Part shown: one piece after another, positions 5,811-11,068 of the stretch
Numbering within the stretch: the stretch's first letter is position 1
Layout of the letters: every line of letters begins with the position of its first letter
Source: Candidatus Nomurabacteria bacterium RIFCSPLOWO2_01_FULL_46_18
Lineage (GTDB): Bacteria > Patescibacteriota > Minisyncoccia > Phycocordibacterales > UBA9973
Assembly: GCA_001786015.1 (NCBI GenBank)
Contig: MFVH01000024.1
Coordinates: 5,310 to 16,377, forward strand
Direction: 5' to 3'
Length of the DNA stretch: 11,068 nt
Translations under genes and position numbers: made by a program
Notes under the pieces: model-generated
Told to the model about the DNA's origin: nothing
The model's input: the letters and a program-made list of their open reading frames with translations, nothing else
The model's database searches: none

Positions 5811-7553
5811 CTACTCCGACACCACTCGAAAGACTTCCTCAAGCGTGGTGATGCCGAAGATTGCCTGGAAGATTCCGTCTTCGATCATCGTCATCATCCC
5901 TTCGGCCTTCGCCTGCCTTTCCAAATCATCACCCGAGGCGCCTTTAATGATCATTTCCTTGATAGTCGGCGTAACTTTCATCACTTCATGAATGCCGACT
6001 CGATTGGAATAGCCGTCCGGCGAGTCTCCGCTCTTCACCGCTTTATAAAAAGGAACCTTCTCCCACGTATCTTTCAGTCCGATTATTTTTTCGGCCCGAA
6101 GCAGGCCAAGCATCCGATCTAGATCGACAAGCTTGGCCAGATTTTTCTCTTCCGCCGCGGAGAGAAAATATTTTTCCTTGTTGGGCAAGAGCCGGCGCAC
6201 CAGTCGTTGAGCAATAATCGTCTTGACGGTGGAAATTATGAGGAAGGGCTCGACACCCATATCAATCATTCGAGGAATGGCGCCGGCGGCGGAGTTAGTG
6301 TGAATCGTCGAGAGCACCAAATGGCCGGTGAGCGAGGCGTTGACCGCCAGTCCGGCGGTTTCTCTGTCACGGATTTCCCCGACCATGATGATGTCCGGGT
6401 CTTGGCGAAGAAGCGAACGAAGACCGTTGGCAAAAGTGAGTCCGATCTCCGGCTTCACTTGCGTCTGATTTATTCGAGGCATCTGGTATTCAATCGGGTC
6501 TTCGACGGTGGAGATATTTACCTCCGGCTTATTCAGAATCTCGAGCATAGTATAAAGAGTAGTGGTCTTGCCGCTTCCGGTCGGACCAGTCGCTAGAAGC
6601 ATTCCGGTTTTCATTTTCAGCGCTTCATGGATCCGTTCCAACGCCTCCCCGTGAAAGCCAAGCCCTTCCAATGAAAATCCGCGGGCGTTTTCCTTGAGAA
6701 TTCGCATCACCGTTTTTTCGCCGAAGAAAATCGGCAAGGTCGAGACGCGAAAAGAATATTCTTCGCCGTTCTGGCTTGTTTTGAATCGCCCGTCCTGCGG
6801 CAAACGTTTTTCATCCAGCTTCAAATTGGAGAGCACCTTGATACGGGCGGTAATTCCGGCGCCAGCTCCTTTCTCTAAGACCATCGCGTCGTGGAGAATT
6901 CCATCAATGCGGTAGCGGATGGTGAGTTCATGTTCGCCCGGCTCGATATGAATATCCGAGGCGTTCTGCAAAATCGCGTGAAAAATTAATGAGTCGACAA
7001 TTTTTACTACCGGCAGATCTTCGGCGAGTTCCTTTTCCGATTTTCCCTCTTCGCCCGCAGTTTCAGCGGCACTTAGCGCGTTCGATTCTTTTTGGATGAT
7101 GTTGCCGAATTCGGCTTGCAAACTTTTGCGATATTGGACCAAGACCGCTTTGATCGAAGCGCTGTCGGTCAGGCGCGCTAAAATTTTAAGCCCGGATTTC
7201 TTTTTGATAAAATCAATCACCGGCAGGTCGTCGGCGTCAAGCATCGCCACTTCTAGCCCATCCTCGCTTTTTTTGTAGGCGACGATGTTGTAATTTCTGG
7301 CGATCGGCTCGGGAATGAGAGAAAGAACGGAGGCGTCGATTTTCTGCTCCCCGAGGTTCACGTAGGGAATGCCGAGCGCGTGCGCTTCCATCCGACGCAA
7401 ATCAGTCTCCCCGATTTTCCCTTCCGAGAGCAAGATGTCGCCCAGTTTTTGTTTTTTCTCTTTAGCTTTTTTCGAAAATGCCTCAATATCCGAGCGCGTC
7501 ACCAGCCCGGATTCTAAAATAAATTTTTTGAGATCTTCCTCTTTAATTTCCAT
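5811..7553 (-). CDS. pilB: type IV pilus assembly ATPase PilB (GspE family), lacking zinc cysteines
   Basis: Cytoplasmic hexameric ATPase driving pilus extension. The ATG at 7553 gives 580 residues and is preferred over a TTG two codons upstream because an extended -10 ends exactly 7 nt before it. Order of parts: an N-terminal MshEN-type domain (about 1-140, with KLGDILLSEGKI and LGIPYVNLG); an acidic linker (about 155-180); an N2 region with SDIHIEP; Walker A GPTGSGKTT (323-331); Asp box TVEDPIEY (349-356); Walker B DIIMVGEIRD (387-396); His box TGHLVLSTIHTN (409-420); and C-terminal AQRLVRRL and RVGIHEVM. Usual PilB/GspE proteins carry a tetracysteine zinc site between these last two motifs. 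Here the insert is present but has no Cys, and I find none in the whole protein. Retained catalytic motifs argue for an active enzyme. The extension role (PilB, not PilT) follows from the N domain and adjacent pilC. Confidence 0.95.
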   Translation of the reverse strand: MEIKEEDLKKFILESGLVTRSDIEAFSKKAKEKKQKLGDILLSEGKIGETDLRRMEAHALGIPYVNLGEQKIDASVLSLIPEPIARNYNIVAYKKSEDGLEVAMLDADDLPVIDFIKKKSGLKILARLTDSASIKAVLVQYRKSLQAEFGNIIQKESNALSAAETAGEEGKSEKELAEDLPVVKIVDSLIFHAILQNASDIHIEPGEHELTIRYRIDGILHDAMVLEKGAGAGITARIKVLSNLKLDEKRLPQDGRFKTSQNGEEYSFRVSTLPIFFGEKTVMRILKENARGFSLEGLGFHGEALERIHEALKMKTGMLLATGPTGSGKTTTLYTMLEILNKPEVNISTVEDPIEYQMPRINQTQVKPEIGLTFANGLRSLLRQDPDIIMVGEIRDRETAGLAVNASLTGHLVLSTIHTNSAAGAIPRMIDMGVEPFLIISTVKTIIAQRLVRRLLPNKEKYFLSAAEEKNLAKLVDLDRMLGLLRAEKIIGLKDTWEKVPFYKAVKSGDSPDGYSNRVGIHEVMKVTPTIKEMIIKGASGDDLERQAKAEGMMTMIEDGIFQAIFGITTLEEVFRVVSE

Positions 7554-7560
7554 TAACAAT

Positions 7561-7569
7561 ATTATACCA
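7561..7569 (-). promoter_or_regulatory. extended -10 promoter of pilB-pilC, leaderless arrangement
   Basis: The minus strand reads TGGTATAAT, ending at 7561, then 7 nt (ATTGTTA), then ATG at 7553. This is the same geometry as at tpiA, and it supports both a leaderless mRNA and the choice of ATG over the in-frame TTG at 7559. The box directly abuts the T-tract of the upstream terminator. No good -35 box is present. Confidence 0.7.
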
Positions 7570-7607
7570 AAAAATACAAAACCCCGGTGCGTCCATGCAC
7601 ACCGGGG
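7569..7607 (-). terminator. intrinsic terminator of the 40-aa gene
   Basis: On the minus strand CCCCGGTG (7607-7600) pairs perfectly with CACCGGGG (7589-7582), an 8-bp GC-rich stem that a T:G wobble (7599/7590) can extend, with an 8-9 nt loop. It is followed by TTTTGTATTTTTT (7581-7569). It lies about 20 bases after the stop of the small gene. It has a T-tract only in the minus direction, since the other side is GTTTCACTAC, so it is directional. It should separate the small gene from pilB-pilC. Confidence 0.88.
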
Positions 7608-7626
7608 GTTTCACTACGCTTCTTTG

Positions 7627-7749
7627 CTACTTTGGTAGCGGCGCCACGATATCGGCGATAATCCGCCCGAGGACATACACAAAAAACAAGGTCCCCAGCA
7701 TCGCCACAACCGTGGTCACTCTTTCTCCTATCTGGCGCTCGCTCGCCAT
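7627..7749 (-). CDS. 40-residue single-span membrane protein, unrecognised
   Basis: A 40-codon frame, ATG 7749-7747 to TAG 7629-7627. It has a short charged N terminus (MASERQIGERVTT), one hydrophobic span at about 14-32 (VVAMLGTLFFVYVLGRIIA) with an internal Arg29, and a short tail IVAPLPK. I do not recognise a family. The support is contextual. GGAGG (7758-7754) lies 4 nt before the ATG. A near-consensus promoter (TTGACT, 18 nt, TATAAT) lies upstream and a strong intrinsic terminator just downstream, all on the same strand and spaced correctly. The cassette fills the gap between the secreted-protein operon and pilB, transcribed separately from both. By hydrophobicity it should sit in the cytoplasmic membrane. 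It could be a small pilus-associated protein, a regulator of a membrane complex, a toxin-like peptide or a stress protein; the sequence does not decide. Plus-strand frames here lack comparable signals. Confidence 0.78.
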   Translation of the reverse strand: MASERQIGERVTTVVAMLGTLFFVYVLGRIIADIVAPLPK

Positions 7750-7753
7750 ATGA

Positions 7754-7758
7754 CCTCC
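7754..7758 (-). promoter_or_regulatory. Shine-Dalgarno site of the 40-aa gene
   Basis: GGAGG (extended to GGAGGT) lies 4 nt before ATG 7749. It is one of the clearest ribosome sites in the window, most of whose other genes lack one, and it fixes the start of the small gene. Confidence 0.8.
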
Positions 7759-7790
7759 AGGAATGGGGGTTGACAACCTACTCGATGTAT

Positions 7791-7820
7791 ATTATAGCAT
7801 ATTTAATATGCAAAAGTCAA
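7791..7820 (-). promoter_or_regulatory. near-consensus promoter of the 40-aa gene
   Basis: On the minus strand TTGACT (7820-7815; consensus TTGACA) is followed by an 18-nt spacer and a perfect TATAAT (7796-7791), itself preceded by TGC (extended -10). The predicted start near 7784 gives a leader of about 35 nt containing the GGAGG site. This is the strongest promoter-like sequence in the window. Confidence 0.82.
7797..7811. promoter_or_regulatory. 15-bp perfect inverted repeat between -35 and -10, possible operator
   Basis: GCATATT and AATATGC flank one central base, and the two 7-base arms are exact reverse complements. The repeat fills almost the whole promoter spacer and ends right at the -10 hexamer. 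That position is typical for a repressor operator or for an activator that twists the spacer. AT-rich sequence makes short palindromes more likely by chance, so a protein-binding role is inference. Confidence 0.5.
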
Positions 7821-7838
7821 TAGCAAAAGACCCTTATT

Positions 7839-9989
7839 TTATGGACATAACGACTGCCCCACGGGCAATTGCTTCTCATAGTCAGTTATGATTCTTGCAG
7901 ACTCCGATTGTCCCCAAGTGGCCGGGGGTTCTCCTACAATGTTCGTGAGTTGTTGCACGACGGGTGGTCCGCCTGCTTCTATGGATTTAATCAGTGCCAG
8001 CGTATCTACTCTCCATCCTTCTTTTACTATTAAAGTTTCGGGAGCCATCATGTACAGCTTGTATTGCGCAGTATTTCTAAGTTGTGAGGAATCCCATAAT
8101 ATCGGTTGTCTATCCCATTGACCAGTCCCTAACGAACCGGGGGCTCTGCGAGCCGCTTCATCCACTTCGATATAATAAGGGAGGTTGCGCCAGTTTGTCG
8201 AAACCGGATTCGATGCTGGGCCACTACCTGCGGCACTCCATGTCAAGAAGAGTACGCGCCAGAATTTACCAGTCGATGGTTGTACATATAGATTCCAATA
8301 TCGCACAGCGACAGTACCTGGAAAAGATGGGTCAACGGCCGTTTCCGTCCGAGTCCCCAAGAAGCGCCATTCGCTGGGACTGCTTGGTAAATATTGAAGG
8401 TCCTTTGCTGTAAATGAATCCATTGGGCCTCCTACTACCGCAACGCCGATTATGCCAACCGGAGTTTCTGCCAGGGAAGTAGGTCTCGGCATACAAGCGG
8501 TGGGGGTGGTGGGAGTTGTCGGTGTTGTTCCTGTCCCCGTTCCAGCAACCGTTATCGTCACGTTTTTTGTCGCCGTTCCGCCGGAGCCGGTGCAGACCAA
8601 AGTATAAGTGGTAGTCTGCGCGGGGCTGACGCTCATGCCACCGAAGTTTGCATAAGTTGTCGAGCCGGAAGCGGAAGAATTCGAAAGCGCGCAAGTTGAA
8701 GCGCCGATCGCGTTCCAAGTAATACCGGACCAGGCACCGGCAGAAATTGTTGGAGGATTAGCGGAGAAATTTATGGAGAGTGTTCCTGTCCCTCCGGTGG
8801 ATCCTGTCGCGCCAGTTCCGCCAACGGTTGCGCCCACCGTCCCGAGCGGGGCATTGATATCCGCTTTCCCTATATTCGCTTCATCCGCCCAGCCAACCAA
8901 GATCGAGCCGGTCAGAGTTGAGAAATGCACCTGCCACCACCAGCCTGTGCTTGAAACCGGCCCGCCGATAACAGTCCCGCGAGTGCCGGCCGGATAAGTG
9001 GTAAGCAGTCTTTGGGATAAGCCTGCTTCGCTCCGAATGCTTGCGCTCCCGGTCGTTTGCACATAGTCGCCGATTGTAAATTTTCTAGAACTAATTAGGG
9101 AAGTAGTTGGAACATATGGAGCATATGTGACTGGTTGGGAAATCGGAGAAGAGGTACCGGAACATGGTTTGCCGGTTGTAGTACTAAAACCATAAGAAGA
9201 GGTACAACCCGCGGGGTAAGTAACTCCTGCGCCGGAACACGATGCGCCGGTTGTCACGCTAAAGCCGGAGGTTGATGTGCAACCCGGAGGTAAATTGGAA
9301 ATTCCCGAACAGGCTTGTCCGGTGGTAGTACTAAAACCGGAAGTCGAGGTACAACCGGCGGGATATGAAACTGTCGGAGCGGGTGCAGTTGGAACTGGAG
9401 CGGGAGTATAAACGGATGGAGAAGTGGGAGGACGCGCGAAGCGAGTAAGGTATTCTGAAAAGAATTTATTAAATACCGTTGTAGAGATTGCGGCCTCCGC
9501 TTGTGTCATTCCGCTGGCGAGCCTTCCATTGATTGTGCTTTGCCAGAGTGTCGGCGCATAGTCCACTGTCCAATTAGCTGAGCCGGAAGAAAGTGCCCAC
9601 GCCCAATCCCAAGCCGTGACCCACCCGAGGAATTCTGGTGACTTAAAAGCTTGTGATTGATTGACCCGATACCACATAAAACGATCATAACCCTCCGGTG
9701 TATCCGGCACCCAGCCAAGCAACATCGCCTCTTGAAATTGATCGAAGTTGCCACCAAGATACGTACCGTTTTTGAAAAGGTCCCAATTATTTCTGACAAG
9801 TGCAACCATTGCCGCAGCTGGTGCGTCTTGATTCGAATAGAGAGGACCGGCGGGAAGGGGCGCATATAGCAACTGCGGAGAACCGGGTACGCCCGCCGTC
9901 TGCGCTTCAAGACTTGCCAAGGGAAAAAACATAGCAAGGAGGAGAAAAACTGCAATTTTTAATTTTGAATTTTTAATTTTGAATTTCAC
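7839..9989 (-). CDS. secreted multidomain surface protein (two-cysteine repeats, SH3-like and Ig-like domains)
   Basis: A 716-residue exported protein of unknown role. The start is GTG 9989, chosen for the AAGGAG site 5 nt upstream (10000-9995) and the Sec signal peptide: basic 1-12, hydrophobic about 13-27, likely cleavage near SLEA|QT (29/30). Parts in order: a Trp/aromatic-rich domain (about 53-185; GWVTAWDWAWAL at 122-133) that I do not recognise; a Pro-rich linker (187-208); three repeats of about 20 residues, each Cys-x13-Cys (C213/C227, C237/C251, C262/C276); an SH3b-like domain (about 303-373; ASIRSEAG and GWWWQVHF); a Gly/Thr linker (about 380-403); an Ig-like domain (about 404-482; C433 and C466, SPAQTTTYTLVCTG); a Thr/Pro linker; and an unrecognised C-terminal region (499-716). 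There is no LPxTG or C-terminal transmembrane anchor. The start overlaps the stop of the upstream gene by one base. Surface or secreted location is likely; a binding function is inference. Confidence 0.85.
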   Translation of the reverse strand: MKFKIKNSKLKIAVFLLLAMFFPLASLEAQTAGVPGSPQLLYAPLPAGPLYSNQDAPAAAMVALVRNNWDLFKNGTYLGGNFDQFQEAMLLGWVPDTPEGYDRFMWYRVNQSQAFKSPEFLGWVTAWDWAWALSSGSANWTVDYAPTLWQSTINGRLASGMTQAEAAISTTVFNKFFSEYLTRFARPPTSPSVYTPAPVPTAPAPTVSYPAGCTSTSGFSTTTGQACSGISNLPPGCTSTSGFSVTTGASCSGAGVTYPAGCTSSYGFSTTTGKPCSGTSSPISQPVTYAPYVPTTSLISSRKFTIGDYVQTTGSASIRSEAGLSQRLLTTYPAGTRGTVIGGPVSSTGWWWQVHFSTLTGSILVGWADEANIGKADINAPLGTVGATVGGTGATGSTGGTGTLSINFSANPPTISAGAWSGITWNAIGASTCALSNSSASGSTTYANFGGMSVSPAQTTTYTLVCTGSGGTATKNVTITVAGTGTGTTPTTPTTPTACMPRPTSLAETPVGIIGVAVVGGPMDSFTAKDLQYLPSSPSEWRFLGTRTETAVDPSFPGTVAVRYWNLYVQPSTGKFWRVLFLTWSAAGSGPASNPVSTNWRNLPYYIEVDEAARRAPGSLGTGQWDRQPILWDSSQLRNTAQYKLYMMAPETLIVKEGWRVDTLALIKSIEAGGPPVVQQLTNIVGEPPATWGQSESARIITDYEKQLPVGQSLCP
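9156..9365 (-). repeat. three in-frame copies of a two-cysteine repeat module
   Basis: Residues 209-278 of the 716-aa protein hold three copies of a unit like PAGCTSTSGFSTTTGQACSG, with cysteine starts 24 and 25 residues apart and exactly 13 residues between the two cysteines in each. Copies differ mainly at the last residues before the second cysteine (QA, AS, KP) and at SY for TS in copy 3. Each is likely closed by one disulfide outside the cell. Confidence 0.85.
9954..9986 (-). repeat. 14-bp tandem repeat within the signal-peptide coding region
   Basis: On the minus strand AAATTCAAAATTAA occurs twice in tandem, followed by AAATT, directly after the GTG start. Because 14 is not a multiple of 3, the two copies are read in different frames, giving KFKIK then NSKLK, both suitable for the basic n-region of a signal peptide. 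Confidence 0.8.
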
Positions 9990-11068
9990 TAGATCTCCTT
10001 ATAGGTTGGGGTCTTGTAAACCGGCAGGGTCGAAGCTCCGGAGGCGGTGACACAATTTGCCGAGCCGATAGGGGCGAGCAGGGAATCGGTCACGCTCATG
10101 CTCATCGATTTTTGTCCGGAGGTTGTATAGGCTTTCACATATGGATTGCCTGTCCCGCCGGAAACATCCGTCCCGTTCCAAGAATATGAATAAGGTGGAG
10201 TTCCGCCGGAGGCAGTGGCTGTCCAAGTAACTTCCTGGCCGATCGTTGCCGAGGAGAGGTCCGACACGCAGCTGACCGGTCCGGGGGCATCGCTGACTGC
10301 TACATTCACCCATAGAGAACAGTTGTTGTTGTTATCCGATTCGGCGATCGTACCAGACATGGACATATTGTTATCCGCGCAAAGTCGGACGGAACAGGTG
10401 TTCGCACTGCATTGGCCGGAAGCGAAGGTGTAGGAAGAAGAAGAGACGTTGGCGGGAGTGCCCGCGGCGAGAGGGCCGGCGGAGTTCGCGGAGATGGCGG
10501 TGAAAACGGGGTTCCCGCCACCTGCCGAAGTGGAGAGCTGGAAGAAGTTGAGGAATGAACTTCCGGTCGAGGCGCTTCCCTGATTAGTGACCAGGCCGGA
10601 GAAAGTAACCGGCGTGTCCACGGTCGCGGAGGAAGGCGATGGACCGTTGGCGACGAGATCCGGTTGAGAGACTGGATCCTCGGCGCAGAGTGTTCCATTC
10701 CAAGAGGTGCCGGAAGTACAAGTGGCGGTAACTACAATCCCGCCACCACTTGGAGAAGTGGGAACAAGCGATTTAGCGTTGTTGTAGAGATAGAAAGTTC
10801 GACTTGAATATGGAATGGTGACGCTCGATTTGGTGCCCGAATCGGCGGTGCCGGTAGTGACAGGAGGAGTGACAACCGTTCCGGCGCTGGGATATGAAGA
10901 AGTAACTTGAGACCCGCCGACAACTTCCGGATTAGTCACATTCCAAGTGAGGGTAGTGGTACAACTGCTGGCGTTCAGAGCGATGGTGCAGTTGGGGCCG
11001 GAGAGGGTGCCGGACATTACCGGAGCCGCAGATACCGTCACGTTCGTCCAGGCGCTACAATTATTTCC
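9989..11068 (-). CDS. secreted Ig/CARDB/PKD-type surface protein, C-terminal part (start beyond window)
   Basis: The frame is open at the right edge and ends at TAG 9991-9989, giving 359 C-terminal residues. A GTG at 11041 could pass for a start, but the residues before it (NNCSAWTN, then VTVS) read as the end of a preceding domain and resemble NNNNCSLWVNVAVS at about 246-259, so the real start lies outside. Visible parts: an Ig-like region with Cys pairs (about 17-130); a CARDB-like domain beginning QPDLVANGPSP (about 135-259; VTNQGSAS is typical); and a PKD-like domain (about 262-342; ASGGTPPYSYSW). The tail is VYKTPTYKEI with no anchor. The codons for its last residues, AAG GAG ATC, also form the Shine-Dalgarno site of the next gene, and its TAG overlaps that gene's GTG by one base. 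The pair is probably translationally coupled. The role is likely cell-surface binding or structure, by family habit only. Confidence 0.85.
   Translation of the reverse strand, partial: GNNCSAWTNVTVSAAPVMSGTLSGPNCTIALNASSCTTTLTWNVTNPEVVGGSQVTSSYPSAGTVVTPPVTTGTADSGTKSSVTIPYSSRTFYLYNNAKSLVPTSPSGGGIVVTATCTSGTSWNGTLCAEDPVSQPDLVANGPSPSSATVDTPVTFSGLVTNQGSASTGSSFLNFFQLSTSAGGGNPVFTAISANSAGPLAAGTPANVSSSSYTFASGQCSANTCSVRLCADNNMSMSGTIAESDNNNNCSLWVNVAVSDAPGPVSCVSDLSSATIGQEVTWTATASGGTPPYSYSWNGTDVSGGTGNPYVKAYTTSGQKSMSMSVTDSLLAPIGSANCVTASGASTLPVYKTPTYKEI
9995..10000 (-). promoter_or_regulatory. Shine-Dalgarno site of the 716-aa surface protein
   Basis: AAGGAG ends 5 nt before GTG 9989. It lies within the last codons of the upstream surface-protein gene and decides the GTG start. 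The TAGTG overlap indicates termination-reinitiation coupling. Confidence 0.8.

Noticed and set aside
7557..7559. TTG as the start of pilB
   Set aside because: It lies one base after the -10 hexamer; ATG 7553 fits the promoter spacing seen at tpiA.
7582..7607. The GC-rich hairpin as a riboswitch or structured RNA of pilB
   Set aside because: It precedes the pilB promoter, not the coding start of a transcribed leader; the simple stem plus T-tract is a standard terminator.
7369..7638. Plus-strand open frame of 89 codons running from pilB into the intergenic region
   Set aside because: It is antisense to pilB and to the small gene's terminator, with no start signal; the minus-strand 40-aa gene explains the region better.
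8332..8718. Minus-strand open frame of 128 codons in another frame of the 716-aa gene
   Set aside because: It lies inside a long real gene, and its Arg-rich composition is that of a frame-shifted reading.
9156..9365. CRISPR-like repeat array
   Set aside because: The repeats are in-frame protein modules, imperfect at DNA level, with no unique spacers.
10306..10698. Minus-strand open frame of 130 codons within the upstream surface gene
   Set aside because: It is a Pro/Arg/Ser-rich shadow of the Thr/Ser/Gly-rich real frame.
11039..11041. GTG as the start of the upstream surface protein
   Set aside because: The frame is open to the edge, the preceding residues fit the end of a domain, and there is no signal peptide after this GTG.

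Overview
The window looks like a chromosomal segment of a Candidate Phyla Radiation (Patescibacteria) bacterium, most likely Parcubacteria-like. This is inferred from the kinds of protein present, since no marker gene is in view. The signs are a type IV pilus (T4P) machine with divergent, cysteine-free PilB, minor pilins carrying large beta-rich domains, Ig/CARDB-rich secreted proteins with short two-cysteine repeats, and a tpiA-pgk pair. The code appears to be standard: TAA, TAG and TGA all act as stops, and the TGA at 3129-3131 argues against the SR1/Gracilibacteria code in which TGA is Gly.

Layout. (1) 1-1140, minus strand: tpiA followed by pgk, which runs off the left edge; the two overlap by 22 bases. 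(2) 1141-1180: a 40-base divergent promoter region. (3) 1181-4555, plus strand: three tightly packed genes for prepilin-like proteins in the order PilV/GspI-like, PilW/GspJ-like, PilX/GspK-like. The first carries large repeat-type extracellular domains and the third has Gln where pilins carry Glu at mature position 5. (4) 7553-4558, minus strand: pilB (assembly ATPase) then pilC (inner-membrane platform), convergent with the minor pilins. (5) 7569-7820, minus strand: a compact independent transcription unit for an unannotated 40-residue single-span membrane protein. It has a -35/-10 promoter, a perfect inverted repeat between the two boxes, a strong Shine-Dalgarno site and a strong intrinsic terminator. 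(6) 11068-7839, minus strand: two coupled genes for secreted multidomain surface proteins; the upstream one is cut by the right edge.

Together, regions 3 and 4 encode much of a T4P assembly system: motor, platform and a probable tip/priming complex of minor pilins. The major pilin, prepilin peptidase, PilT and PilM/N/O are not in the window. The surface-protein pair may also serve cell-surface attachment, but nothing in the sequence ties it to the pilus.

A recurring regulatory pattern is visible. tpiA and pilB each have an extended -10 (TGnTATAAT) ending exactly 7 nt before the ATG, as expected for leaderless mRNAs. The 40-aa gene and the second surface gene instead use clear Shine-Dalgarno sites. 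No tRNA, rRNA, CRISPR array, insertion sequence or phage gene was seen.
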